A DNA stretch of 64,000 nt, taken from the NCBI GenBank assembly GCA_902795965.1, contig CADBNI010000021.1, positions 62,001 to 126,000 on the forward strand, in the 5' to 3' direction. A program made the translations under genes and the position numbers. Under the pieces are notes generated by a model. It was given only the letters and a program-made list of their open reading frames with translations. It did not search any database and was not told the origin of the DNA. The stretch's first letter is position 1; each line of letters begins with the position of its first letter. This document shows positions 1-8,884 of the stretch, piece after piece. The stretch is from an uncultured bacterium. GTDB taxonomy: Bacteria > Cyanobacteriota > Vampirovibrionia > Gastranaerophilales > Gastranaerophilaceae.

Positions 1-1
1 T

Positions 2-316
2 ATAAAGAAAAGGTTTTTGCATTGGGGATATGATGTTGATATTTGCATAAAGGCATTTAATCCTCCGATAAAAAACAGAGTTACGGCTTTTAATTCAAAA
101 GTTCGTTCTGCTAACGGTGAGATTTGTTTGTTTGTTGACAAAAAATGCGAAAAACTTCTTTATAATATTTATAATCTCAAATATGTGGAAGGGAGTTCAA
201 AAATTGATATTCCGACATATCATCAGATAAAACAGTCAAAAGAATTAAAATTCTTGTCACACCCTTTTGATGCGGCATCTTATCTTGTGGATTTTTATTG
301 GCCGATAGGGATTTAA
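2..316 (+). CDS. Phage-type terminase large subunit, C-terminal fragment (runs off the left edge)
   Basis: The frame is open to the first base of the window, so the gene starts outside it; the TTG at 17 is only an internal codon. The visible 105 residues resemble the C-terminal nuclease half of phage terminase large subunits: a stretch with KAFNPPIKNRVTAFN, then a lysine-rich segment, and a final HPFDAASYLVDFYW, which matches the position where terminases carry a conserved H-x-x-DA-x-x-Y motif near the end. In phages this protein packages DNA into the capsid. It may be a prophage edge or a degraded relic; only one other possibly phage-like gene follows (676). The family call rests on the C-terminal pattern only. 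Confidence 0.55.
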   Translation: MKKRFLHWGYDVDICIKAFNPPIKNRVTAFNSKVRSANGEICLFVDKKCEKLLYNIYNLKYVEGSSKIDIPTYHQIKQSKELKFLSHPFDAASYLVDFYWPIGI

Positions 317-317
317 A

Positions 318-393
318 CGGGGCTTATGCCGCCCCTGCACCCCGCAGTTTCTTTCTTGTGCCGACAAGAAAGAAACCAAAGAAGCTCCCGACC
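318..393. repeat. Dispersed hairpin repeat, copy 1
   Basis: Its core is a 13-bp perfect inverted repeat (347-359 with 364-376, loop of 4). The whole segment occurs again in opposite orientation at 41424-41494 with only a few differences. Copy 1 lies directly after the terminase fragment and could act as a bidirectional terminator. No gene is visible from 317 to 675. Confidence 0.75.
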
Positions 394-481
394 ATAACTT
401 CGTTCGCTAATAATTTGTACGGCTCAAGTGCTACGCACGTAGATATATTAAGTCTAAACAATAATTGTCGAACATAGTATA

Positions 482-563
482 AAAGGCGGACAAACTCACT
501 CGGTGTCACCCTGAACTTGATTCAGGGTCTATTAATTTTATCGTTCAGGCAGTGTCCGCCTTT
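482..563. repeat. Nested inverted-repeat element
   Basis: Outer arms of 11 bp (482-492 and 553-563, AAAGGCGGACA and its complement) enclose an inner hairpin at 509-527 (CCCTGAA and TTCAGGG). The inner sequence, ending in a GGTCTATTAATT-like stretch, is similar to intergenic sequence at about 62187-62222. It looks like a small non-coding mobile or REP-like element in the gap between the terminase fragment and the next gene. Confidence 0.6.
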
Positions 564-675
564 GTTGTTGTTTCGCCTACAATTATTGCTTACTGCGTTG
601 AGGTCGGATTGATTTTTAATTAAATTAATTGTAATTATTTTAGCTTATTAGCTATTTAATTTAAAGGAAAAAATT

Positions 676-906
676 ATGGATAAATTTATTGAATATTCAC
701 CGATAATTGTTGTGGTTCTTGTGTTTTTTATACAACAAAAGATTTTTGTTACTCCCGAACAGTTGGAGAAAAAACATCGGGAAATTATTGACGAAATGGA
801 AGAAAAATTTGTCAGTGTTATAAGTTTTAATGACCTGAAAGCTCAATTTTCCGAGGTTAAAGAAAAAATTGATAAAATGTATGATTTGTTGATTGATTTG
901 AAGTGA
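676..906 (+). CDS. Small single-span membrane protein with coiled coil
   Basis: A 76-residue protein not assigned to a named family. Residues 8-22 (SPIIVVVLVFFIQ region) form one hydrophobic span; the rest is charged and predicted helical, with heptad-like spacing (LEKKHREIIDEMEEKF, VKEKIDKMYDLL). An AAAGGAAAAA ribosome site sits just before the ATG. Small proteins of this shape are common beside phage lysis and tail genes, and it follows a terminase remnant, so a phage origin is possible but unproven. The same architecture also fits a stand-alone membrane anchor. Confidence 0.6.
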   Translation: MDKFIEYSPIIVVVLVFFIQQKIFVTPEQLEKKHREIIDEMEEKFVSVISFNDLKAQFSEVKEKIDKMYDLLIDLK

Positions 907-944
907 TTTCGGAAGAACAGAAGTTTGTCAGGAAGGCAAGTTGT

Positions 945-1000
945 TATCGGTGTTCGTAGCGCACCTTAAAGTACTTATCCTACTTACCAAACTTACCTTA
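945..1000. repeat. Dispersed CTTACC/GATAAGT-type repeat
   Basis: A run rich in ACTTATCC, TACTTACC and AACTTACC words. The same word set recurs at 11926-11970 (opposite strand), 12047-12087 and 62288-62334, always between genes. Confidence 0.6.
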
Positions 1001-1096
1001 CTTTATACTTTTATTAACATTTCTTTACAAACCTTTCAAGTTTTTTAAAGTTCATGTAAAAAAATACCGTAATACTACATGAAAGAAAGGAAAATC

Positions 1097-2869
1097 ATGG
1101 GATTAGCAGCAGGACAAGCGAGATTACTGACTATCACAGGGCGAAAATCCGACTGTGAATTTGAATCTATGCGTCTTTCGCACCAAAAAATAGCTTTGGC
1201 GCGTGAACTTGCTTATATTTCCAATGAATACCAAAACTCTCTTGATCAAACGAAGTTGGTTTATGACTATTATGGAACGGGCGATACAAGCACTCCTTTG
1301 TCATACGGTTTGCTTATGACTCCTTCTGCATTAAACGATTATATGCCGACATTGCTTACTGATTCGGCAGGCAGAATTATGCTGAACGGTAAGTTGGCTT
1401 TGGCTGCGAAGGCTGCGGGTATCCCGCAGGAAGGCTTGGGAACATTGCCGTCGGAAACCATGAGGAACAATTTTATAGCGGGCTTGATTGATAACGGTGT
1501 GTTGAATGCCTATACGGGCGAGAAGATTATGTCGCTTCCGTACAATCAGACTGCGGGTGTCGGCGGCGGTGCAACTGTTGCTACCGTTACACAGGATGTA
1601 AGCTATGACGAGTTGAAAGATATGTTAAACGATTATCACGGTTCTCCTCTTGAAACTATATTTAATGATGATTATACAAGATGTATAAATATCTATGATA
1701 ATAAAAACAATACATTTCTGTTTAAAAATGCAAGTTGGGGCGACGGCGGTGATTTTAATGATATACGCTCCAGAAATTATACACAAAATTCGGATTTATC
1801 GTCTATATCTCTAAAAGATATTTTGGAAGGCGATTATGTATTGATTGCTGCAGGACAAGATGAACGTAACAGTGCTTTAGGTTTTGCGGGTGGTGCTATT
1901 GATGCCGTTGTAAATTCCGAAGTTTGGAATGATATGATGTCAGCTTGTGAAGAACTTTTGGACATAGGTGATACTTATACTCAAAAAGCATTGGAATATG
2001 CAAGAAGTCAAATAGAATATATGATATCCAATCAATGTGACCAGAGTAAAGGTCCGGGTGCATTTGGTGATGATAAAGAATCTAAAAGCACGAAATGGCA
2101 ATATCATAATGATGAAGATATGAAGAACTTTGCTTTCCATGAAGGCGGTTCTTATGAAGAAAATGATTGGACAGTAATGACTAATGCCGCAAATTGGGCA
2201 AGTGATGACGGTGATAACTATATCGGGCTTGTTTGCCGATTTAACTGCGGTGAAGGTCGTGATGATGATTCCGATATTTCGGCAATTTCCGTTAACATCA
2301 GTAACGTATTCAAGGCTTATTTAACATATTTTGCGGATTTTATGAACGGTCTTTCAAAAACTGATGCTTACGGTCGTGAAATTTATGACGTTACAAACCA
2401 AAGAAGTACATCAAAACTCGTCGGTGATGAATTTACGTTTAAAGTAAAAACAGGTACTAATATATCAAGTGATGACTTGGGACAAGCAACATTTTATGAT
2501 GCAATGTTTAACCAAATTTGCCTTCACGGTTGGGCAGAAAATGACCACGTGACCGACAATGATTATCTAAAAGACATGTTGCAAAACGGTATGATGTTTA
2601 TATCAAAAGTAAAAAATGACGGGTTTTACTATCAGGGTAACTATGCAACCGATAATTATATCAAAGAGGTTGCGGACGAAACTCTTATTGCGCAGGCAGA
2701 GGCTAAATACAATACAGAAAAAGCCAAACTTAATGCAAAAGAAGAAACACTTGACTTGAAAATGAAAAACCTTGACACCGAAATTTCATCTCTTACGACC
2801 GAATACGATACGGTTAAAAATACGATTTCCAAAAATATTGAAAAGTCGTTTAAGCGATATAATGCGTAG
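1097..2869 (+). CDS. Large lineage-specific protein with helical ends, function unknown
   Basis: A protein of about 590 residues. The ATG at 1097 is preferred over the one at 1079 because AAGAAAGG lies just before it, while the upstream ATG has no ribosome site. No signal peptide or membrane span is seen. The N-terminus (SMRLSHQKIALARELAYISNEYQ) and the last 50 residues are strongly helical; the last segment is coiled-coil-like (LDLKMKNLDTEISSL). The middle, residues 80-540, is rich in Asn, Asp and Gly. Both ends resemble the 108-residue protein at 45219, which suggests a shared family in which this member carries a large central insert. I do not recognise a function; a secreted or structural role is a guess. 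Confidence 0.75.
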   Translation: MGLAAGQARLLTITGRKSDCEFESMRLSHQKIALARELAYISNEYQNSLDQTKLVYDYYGTGDTSTPLSYGLLMTPSALNDYMPTLLTDSAGRIMLNGKLALAAKAAGIPQEGLGTLPSETMRNNFIAGLIDNGVLNAYTGEKIMSLPYNQTAGVGGGATVATVTQDVSYDELKDMLNDYHGSPLETIFNDDYTRCINIYDNKNNTFLFKNASWGDGGDFNDIRSRNYTQNSDLSSISLKDILEGDYVLIAAGQDERNSALGFAGGAIDAVVNSEVWNDMMSACEELLDIGDTYTQKALEYARSQIEYMISNQCDQSKGPGAFGDDKESKSTKWQYHNDEDMKNFAFHEGGSYEENDWTVMTNAANWASDDGDNYIGLVCRFNCGEGRDDDSDISAISVNISNVFKAYLTYFADFMNGLSKTDAYGREIYDVTNQRSTSKLVGDEFTFKVKTGTNISSDDLGQATFYDAMFNQICLHGWAENDHVTDNDYLKDMLQNGMMFISKVKNDGFYYQGNYATDNYIKEVADETLIAQAEAKYNTEKAKLNAKEETLDLKMKNLDTEISSLTTEYDTVKNTISKNIEKSFKRYNA

Positions 2870-2872
2870 TAT

Positions 2873-2969
2873 AAGTGAAAAGTGAAAAGTTCATTAAGCT
2901 CGCTTCGGAAATATATATTTATGTTCGCTTAGCGAACCGATAATGACTTCTCACGTTTCACGTTTCACT
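2873..2969. repeat. Inverted AAGTGAAAAGTGAAAAGT repeat
   Basis: AAGTGAAAAGTGAAAAGT at 2873-2890 faces a complementary TTCTCACGTTTCACGTTTCACTT arrangement ending at 2969, with a small palindrome at 2923-2937 (GTTCGCT and AGCGAAC) between. A similar word string lies at 19833-19862. The element follows the 1097 gene and could stop transcription. The rest of the gap to 3168 is AT-rich leader sequence. Confidence 0.6.
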
Positions 2970-3168
2970 TAAAAAGTGTTCTCTTTCCCCTATTAAGTTA
3001 TGTAAATTTACTACTTTTGTAATACTTTTGAGTGATGAAAAACCTCAAAAAAGTGGTATAATATAAGTAGATACAGTTAATTTCATTAATGTACGATTGA
3101 CAACAAAATTTACAAAATTGCAATAAATCTTCTGATATTATAATATATATAATAGAAAGGCGGAAGAA

Positions 3169-4803
3169 ATGAGCAGCCTGCAATTTCAAAACGATTTGGA
3201 CAGATTAACGGAGGTCTTGCCCGAAAAGGTCAAGAGATACATCTCTTATGAGAACATGGAAGATGTTATCGAAATTGTTTTGGATATCGGCAGAACCCCC
3301 GAAATCCGACATTCGGGAGGAAAAATTGATTATTTGGGCGAAGAATTTGTTACGGAAGACGACATAAATTATATTACCGCCCGACTTCAGGAATTTACGT
3401 CCGACAACCGCTCGGGAATCCCCGGAACACTCCACAGAATTAGTGCTATAAGAAACCGTCAAGGCAAAATTATCGGTCTTACTTGCAGAATTGGCAGAGT
3501 TGTTACGGGGACGATTGCTTGTATAAAGGATATTTGTCTTTTGAACAAAAGCATTTTGTTTTTGGGACGTCCCGGAGTTGGAAAGACTACAAAATTACGT
3601 GAAATTTCCCGCCTTGTTGCTGACGAATTGGGAAAACGTGTTGTAATTGTTGATACATCAAACGAAATTGCAGGTGACGGAGATACTCCTCACCCCGCAA
3701 TCGGGCATGCGCGCCGTATGCAGGTTACACAACCCGAGTATCAGAAAGATATTATGATTGAGGCGGTTGAAAACCATACTCCCGAAGTTATCGTTGTTGA
3801 TGAAATCGGTACGGAAGCTGAAGCTCAGGCGGCTCGTACAATAGCGGAACGCGGGGTTATGCTGATTGCTACCGCACACGGAAACAGCCTTGAAAACCTT
3901 ATCAAAAACCCGACACTGTCGGATTTGGTGGGCGGTATTCAATCCGTTACGCTTGGTGATGATGAGGCAAAACGCAGAGCCTCGCAAAAAACGGTGCTTG
4001 AACGTGAAAAACAACCGACTTTTGATGTCGTAATTGAGATTTTGGACAGAAATACTCTTGCGGTGTATAAAGATACTGCGGAGGCGGTAGACTATATTCT
4101 TAGAGGTTGGCCTATCAGACCCGAAATTAGAAAAGTTGACAAAACTTATGAAACTCCGCAAGCTCCCGAACAAAAAAACGAACCGACTTTGACGGATATT
4201 CCGCAGGAGATTAATAAACTTGAACAAAAAATTTCACCCGAACGTAATACCGACAGTCTTAAATTCAGCTTTTCAAGACAAAAATATGTTGAAGAAGTAA
4301 AAGGGTTTAAAAAGATTTATCTTTATGCGGTTTCGCGTACTATTGTCGAAAAAGTTATCGAACGTTTGGATTTGAATGCGGAAATTACACGCAGTATTGA
4401 AGATGCGGATATTGTAATTGCTCATAAAAACTTTGCCAAAGGCGGAGCGAAAGTCTTGAGTACCGCAAACGATTACAGGATACAGATTTTTTACGTGAAA
4501 ACCAATTCTATGGCGCAAATTCAAAAGGTTTTGAAGGAAGCGTTGGATATTGTTGAAACTTCAAAAACACTTCAGGGTTATTATGATGATACGGAACGCG
4601 CTCTTGACGAGGCAAAAGAGGGGATAAACAAGGTTCTTGCGGGAGCGGAACATGTTGAACTTACTCCGCAAAGCCAGCATATCAGAAAACTTCAGCACGA
4701 ACTTGTGGAACAACATAACCTTTCGAGTAAATCAATCGGAGAAGGTAATAACAGACATTTGCGAATAATCGGCGGAACCGATTACGATAAAAAAACGGTC
4801 TAA
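3169..4803 (+). CDS. Ycf45-like AAA ATPase with R3H domain
   Basis: A 544-residue ATPase resembling cyanobacterial/plastid Ycf45 and the SpoIIIAA-type ATPase group, proteins that combine a RecA-like nucleotide-binding fold with a nucleic-acid-binding R3H domain. The P-loop GRPGVGKTT is at residues 133-141 and Walker B VIVVDEIG at 207-214. A C-terminal R3H-type segment (R-x3-H, then SIGEGNNRHLRI) lies near residues 510-535. The ribosome site GAAAGGCGG precedes the ATG. It stands alone, flanked by repeats. Its cellular role is not firmly known; single-stranded nucleic acid binding is the usual family annotation. Confidence 0.85.
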   Translation: MSSLQFQNDLDRLTEVLPEKVKRYISYENMEDVIEIVLDIGRTPEIRHSGGKIDYLGEEFVTEDDINYITARLQEFTSDNRSGIPGTLHRISAIRNRQGKIIGLTCRIGRVVTGTIACIKDICLLNKSILFLGRPGVGKTTKLREISRLVADELGKRVVIVDTSNEIAGDGDTPHPAIGHARRMQVTQPEYQKDIMIEAVENHTPEVIVVDEIGTEAEAQAARTIAERGVMLIATAHGNSLENLIKNPTLSDLVGGIQSVTLGDDEAKRRASQKTVLEREKQPTFDVVIEILDRNTLAVYKDTAEAVDYILRGWPIRPEIRKVDKTYETPQAPEQKNEPTLTDIPQEINKLEQKISPERNTDSLKFSFSRQKYVEEVKGFKKIYLYAVSRTIVEKVIERLDLNAEITRSIEDADIVIAHKNFAKGGAKVLSTANDYRIQIFYVKTNSMAQIQKVLKEALDIVETSKTLQGYYDDTERALDEAKEGINKVLAGAEHVELTPQSQHIRKLQHELVEQHNLSSKSIGEGNNRHLRIIGGTDYDKKTV

Positions 4804-4826
4804 AATTATTTAGCAATTATATCATA

Positions 4827-4912
4827 GTCATTACGAGGAACATTTACAGAATGCGACGTAGTAATCTCATTCAAATCAATTTTTTGAGATTCTTCGCTTT
4901 GCTCAGAATGAC
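4827..4912. repeat. REP-like GTCATT...AATGAC element
   Basis: Starts with GTCATTACGAGG and ends with CTTTGCTCAGAATGAC, giving complementary ends around an inner TTGAGATTCTTCGC. Related copies sit at 20060-20130, 41598-41670 and 50695-50721, with a half copy at 38782. Confidence 0.65.
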
Positions 4913-4918
4913 AGATTA

Positions 4919-5035
4919 TTATTTTTTAGATGAAAATTCGTCCGCAAATTCTTTATTTAATTTATGTGTGTTATATGAGTAAAAAATTACCATATATAAA
5001 AGTACCGCAATAACTATTGCTCCTGACCAATCCAT
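4919..5035 (-). CDS. 38-residue single-span membrane microprotein
   Basis: A short ORF that starts with MDWSGAIVIAVLLYMVIF, which forms one membrane span, followed by a charged tail ending in SSKK. AAGGAG lies 8 bases before its ATG, and the ATG shares its first base with the stop codon of the 81-residue gene upstream, a classic translationally coupled arrangement. Both signs argue for a real gene. Function unknown; it probably works with its membrane-protein neighbour. Confidence 0.6.
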   Translation of the reverse strand: MDWSGAIVIAVLLYMVIFYSYNTHKLNKEFADEFSSKK

Positions 5036-5280
5036 TATATATTCTCCTTGTTAATTATTTCTAAAATATTTTGTAATTCTATTCTCCTGTTTATATAGGC
5101 ATTTATAAACAATATTGTAAAAATTAATCCTAATATCATAAAAGTAAAAACCAAAATATTTTTACTTTCAAATACGGCAAATCCTATTGAACCGCCTGCC
5201 GTGACAAGCATTGCAGTCCATAAATGGCTCATTTCGTTGCGCAAGGAGTTTGCTTTTTCTTTCAAATAACTTTCGTTCAT
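5035..5280 (-). CDS. Small two-span membrane protein
   Basis: 81 residues. Residues 1-18 are charged and helical (MNESYLKEKANSLRNEMS), then come two hydrophobic spans at about 22-38 and 43-62, and a short charged tail. It is the upstream partner of the 38-residue microprotein (stop/start overlap) and lies 76 bases downstream of the zinc-ribbon ATPase gene on the same strand, so it could belong to that operon. No named family recognised. Confidence 0.65.
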   Translation of the reverse strand: MNESYLKEKANSLRNEMSHLWTAMLVTAGGSIGFAVFESKNILVFTFMILGLIFTILFINAYINRRIELQNILEIINKENI

Positions 5281-5356
5281 AAATTCATTATATCATTTTT
5301 CGTAATTACGGCAAGTTATTTTAGCTTTTTTCATCTATAAGTTTGACAAATTTTTT

Positions 5357-8293
5357 TTAAATCTCTATTCCGTGCAGTTGGCAGAAGGATTTTAGGACGC
5401 TTTGGGCTTTCTTCAAATCCGTATATACATATTTATTTTGGGTTTGTTCAATAAGTTCTTTGGATTTTTTGTACAATTTGTCTGCGCCTTGGAGGTATTC
5501 TGTTTGTTTGGGCGATTTTATAAGCCCCAATTCCTGAAAATATTTTCCGTAAAGCAGGTAAAGTCTTGACAAAATATCTTTCAGATTGTATTTTCTTGCG
5601 GTTATAATCGCGCTTTCTATGTGCATTTTGGCGGTTTCAAAATCCGAAGTCGTTATATAACATTTTGCGAGTACCGTTTTCAAAAGTATTGCAAAGAAAT
5701 AGTTGTCGATTTTCGGGTTTTGTGCTACTTCAAGTGCCTGCTGCGCAATATCCGCTGCTTTTTGCGGACCTTCGGTATCCAAGGTTGCTTCCGCTATCAA
5801 ATACCATGTCAAAAGCGCACCGAGTGCCATTTTTTCTTTTGCAAAATATGCAATTTGGTCGTTATATATTTCCATTGCCTGTTTGGAATTGTCGTTGTCT
5901 TTAAATACTTTTCCCAACAAAGTTTTCAGAATATTTTTTGTAAAATTATCTCCGTTATTGTTTGCGAAAGTTACGATTTGGAAAAGGTCTTCCTGTATAT
6001 TGTGATATTTTTTTCTAAAGAAATTGTTTATAATGTTTATGAAATTCCAACGCAGTATGGTCAGATTGTCCATTACATCTTCACGATAGGATTTTAGAAC
6101 TTCTTCAAGAATTTGTTCCGAAGCCTTGAAATTTCCTTTCATTGAATTTGCGAATGCTAACGTGAGTTTACATTTGCAGATAAACAAATCGTCTTTAATA
6201 TTGTTTCGTTCCGCTACGTCAAAAATTACCGTTAAAATTTCAAATGCGCGGTCATTACCTTGTAATACGAGGGCATTTGCGAGTATAAGATATGTTTTTA
6301 ACCAAGTCTCAAACAGAAATGCCATATCGTATTTGTTGTGTTTTTTCAGGAAATATTTGTTCAAGATAGGCATAATCTCGTTGTCAATCATGTTTATGAT
6401 TTGACCGCAGTTGCCGATATTTAAAAGAGCGTTGAGTTTTGACACTTTTAAAAGAGCAATGTCCAAAAGGTTTTCGGGCGGGGTTTTTTCTATTACGGAA
6501 TCAACGCATTCGACTTCACCGAAATAGTTTCCCGTTTTTCTGCAACAGGAAGAAAGATATGCCAAAAGTTCAATTTCTTTCGGGCTGTTGCCGATTGCCT
6601 GCGCGTTTGAAATTGCATCAGGCAGATATTCCATCGCCTCTTGCGGATTGGAATTTGCAAGGAGTTTGCCGAGTCTTTCCGATATATTGTAGCGAATTTT
6701 TAATGTTTCGCTTTCATCAAATTCATTTATAAGTGCGAGCGATTGTTTTTGAGAAATTGCGTAAAGATTTAGGTCGCCTATATATGCGGCAAGTTTTGTA
6801 TTTTTTGTCCAAATCTCCAGTGAAAGTTCGTTTTGTTTTAAGTTTTGTGCTATTACACCCGATATTGCGTTTGAATTAAGCGTAAAGCCTGCAAGATGTG
6901 TGAATATGAGTTTGTTAATTTTTTCATAAAGTTCATCATTTTTTGCGGTTTTTAAAATTGTTTCCCACAAAAGCTGTGAGGTAAATTCGCAGTAAATTTC
7001 GTTAAGCGGTGCTATGTAATCCATACTGCGCAGGTAGACGAGTATTTTTTTGAATTTTTTGTTATCAAGTTCAAAAATTTCTTTAATTAGGTTGACGTTA
7101 ATTTTGTCACCGATAATTGCCGATGCCAAAAGGATTGTGTAAGCATCGGGGTTCAGATGCGATAACAGTGCTAATCTGTGTTCCAAAAGCCCTTTAAAGT
7201 TCGTGCTGAGTTCAAATTCCTGTTCGCAAAGTGTGCAATCGTTTTTGAGGCAAAGAGCATGGTTTATGTATGAAGGGTTTCCGTTGCTGATTTTGTAAAT
7301 CTCACGTAATTCCGCATCCGAGATTTCGGGAAAATCCTTGATTCTTTTCTTTTTTTGTTTTAATAATGCCCAGATTTGCCCGTATTCAAGCGGAGCTACG
7401 GAAACATCAAGGTAAATATTTTCTCTTTCCGTCGGAAAATAAAAATATCCTTTTGCGGGTTTTGATTCGTTGTATAAAAGCAGGAATTTGAGGTTTCTCC
7501 AAATGTTTTCTTTTTTGATTAAACGACTGATAAATTCGTATGAAAATCCGTCTATAAAGTCAAAATTATCAATTACGATAAGGAATTTGCTTTGAGTTAA
7601 TTTGTCAAATATTTTGTTTAAGAATTTAAACGTTTTGTTTTTGCCCGAAACGATATCTTCAAATTTTCCTGTTTTTTCGGGGTATAAAAAGTTTATAAAA
7701 TCAAAAATTTCCGAATTGTTAAGTTCGGGAAATTCCGTTCTGAAAAATGCCGAGGCATCTTTTTTGAATTGCGCATTGTTTAAGCAAAAATTCGGCATGC
7801 CAAAAGTGTTAAGCAAAATATCTTGTATGACACCTCCCGGGGTAATTTGGGTAATCGGAGTGCATTTGCCGTAAAATACGCTGAAATCTTTTATTTCTTT
7901 GATAATGTTTTTGAGTACAAGGCTTTTACCGCTTCCTTTTGCACCGCTGAGTGAAAAGATTTTTTTATCGTTGGAATTTATACCTTTAACCAAAATATCT
8001 TTCGCATTTTTTTGAGAAACAATATTTGCGCGATATTCAAGAATAAATTCGTCTTCCGTTTGTGTTTGTTCAAAGGTATAACCGCATTTTCTGCATTTAT
8101 GCGCATCAGGAAAATTTATGCTGTTGCAGTTTGGGCAGATTTTTAAAATTTCGGTTCCGCAATTTTTGCACCTGTGGTCAAAAATCGAATTAACGGTATT
8201 GCAATTTTTGCAGACCAAACCTGTACGAGCCTTACAATAAGGGCATTTTAGCGTATTGTCAGGAATTGTTTTTTTACATATGGGACAAATCAT
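5357..8293 (-). CDS. Zinc-ribbon STAND-type ATPase with helical repeats
   Basis: A 978-residue protein in three parts. Residues 3-70 hold six CxxC pairs (zinc-ribbon knuckles). An AAA/NACHT-like ATPase follows, with P-loop GAKGSGKS at 117-124 and a Walker-B-like FLIVIDNFDFI near residue 240. From about residue 380 to the end the sequence is alpha-helical and TPR/MalT-like. Such STAND ATPases act as ligand-triggered switches, as in MalT- or adenylate-cyclase-associated proteins. Here no output domain is fused; the gene starts 5 bases after the sigma factor gene, so the sigma factor may be its partner. This pairing is inference from position. Confidence 0.8.
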   Translation of the reverse strand: MICPICKKTIPDNTLKCPYCKARTGLVCKNCNTVNSIFDHRCKNCGTEILKICPNCNSINFPDAHKCRKCGYTFEQTQTEDEFILEYRANIVSQKNAKDILVKGINSNDKKIFSLSGAKGSGKSLVLKNIIKEIKDFSVFYGKCTPITQITPGGVIQDILLNTFGMPNFCLNNAQFKKDASAFFRTEFPELNNSEIFDFINFLYPEKTGKFEDIVSGKNKTFKFLNKIFDKLTQSKFLIVIDNFDFIDGFSYEFISRLIKKENIWRNLKFLLLYNESKPAKGYFYFPTERENIYLDVSVAPLEYGQIWALLKQKKKRIKDFPEISDAELREIYKISNGNPSYINHALCLKNDCTLCEQEFELSTNFKGLLEHRLALLSHLNPDAYTILLASAIIGDKINVNLIKEIFELDNKKFKKILVYLRSMDYIAPLNEIYCEFTSQLLWETILKTAKNDELYEKINKLIFTHLAGFTLNSNAISGVIAQNLKQNELSLEIWTKNTKLAAYIGDLNLYAISQKQSLALINEFDESETLKIRYNISERLGKLLANSNPQEAMEYLPDAISNAQAIGNSPKEIELLAYLSSCCRKTGNYFGEVECVDSVIEKTPPENLLDIALLKVSKLNALLNIGNCGQIINMIDNEIMPILNKYFLKKHNKYDMAFLFETWLKTYLILANALVLQGNDRAFEILTVIFDVAERNNIKDDLFICKCKLTLAFANSMKGNFKASEQILEEVLKSYREDVMDNLTILRWNFINIINNFFRKKYHNIQEDLFQIVTFANNNGDNFTKNILKTLLGKVFKDNDNSKQAMEIYNDQIAYFAKEKMALGALLTWYLIAEATLDTEGPQKAADIAQQALEVAQNPKIDNYFFAILLKTVLAKCYITTSDFETAKMHIESAIITARKYNLKDILSRLYLLYGKYFQELGLIKSPKQTEYLQGADKLYKKSKELIEQTQNKYVYTDLKKAQSVLKSFCQLHGIEI

Positions 8294-8298
8294 TTATG

Positions 8299-8850
8299 TC
8301 ACCCCAATGACTGCTTCACTTCGCTCATAAGTTTGAACAGTCGTTTTGACACTTCCGATTGAGATATATTAAGCTCTTGTGCAATTTCGCTTTGAGTTAA
8401 GCCTTTTTCGTATCTGAGATTGTAAAGTCTGAGATAATTTTTGGCAGGTACTCTGCGGTCAATATCATAAACCGCATCAACGATTTTTTGTAAAATGTCT
8501 TTTCTAACCGCTATATCTTCGGGAGTTTCAGCAATGTCAACGGGTTCGTACTTCACATTGATATTTGCATAATCGTTATCATCAACCGGTACGGTATCAA
8601 CCGCTTTGTAACCTTCGCGCGATCTTCTCAATCTGCCTTCATTTTTCAGTACGTTCAAGATGGAGGTTGTTGCAATTTTTTTCAAATATGCTTCAAGTGT
8701 TTTGTCTGACGTAACGGTTTTGACAATAAGCATTGAGCGTCTGCAAGTTTCATTGAAAAAATCATCATACAAATCTTCGTTGTTTGCAAACTTCCTGTCA
8801 TTTTTAATAATTTTTTCGATTAAGTTTATTTTTTCTTGTTCCAATTCCAC
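8299..8850 (-). CDS. RNA polymerase sigma-70 family factor
   Basis: Has a region-2-like N-terminus (YDDFFNETCRRS, then LEAYLKKIATTSILNVLKNE) and a clear region 4 helix-turn-helix at the C-terminus (GLTQSEIAQELNISQSEVSK). No region 1.1 is seen, and the length fits a small alternative sigma factor. An open frame extends to a TTG at 8871, but an extended -10 (TGCTATAAT, TATAAT at 8878-8873) lies only two bases before that TTG. The GTG at 8850, with AGGA 9 bases upstream, is therefore the better start. The gene sits between the DUF1822/TonB-like gene and the zinc-ribbon ATPase and seems to have its own internal promoter as well as operon read-through. Confidence 0.8.
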   Translation of the reverse strand: MELEQEKINLIEKIIKNDRKFANNEDLYDDFFNETCRRSMLIVKTVTSDKTLEAYLKKIATTSILNVLKNEGRLRRSREGYKAVDTVPVDDNDYANINVKYEPVDIAETPEDIAVRKDILQKIVDAVYDIDRRVPAKNYLRLYNLRYEKGLTQSEIAQELNISQSEVSKRLFKLMSEVKQSLG

Positions 8851-8884
8851 TTTAGCAATTCCTGTTTTCAATATTATAGCATGT

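Noticed and set aside
324-509. 61-codon minus-strand frame
   Set aside because: Lies across the hairpin repeat and nested repeat DNA; no ribosome site and no protein-like pattern.
1-3000. Intact prophage
   Set aside because: Only a terminase end and one ambiguous small protein are seen; no portal, capsid or integrase in the window.
3658-4227. 189-codon frame on the minus strand
   Set aside because: Shadow of the Ycf45-like gene, whose motifs are intact in the other frame.
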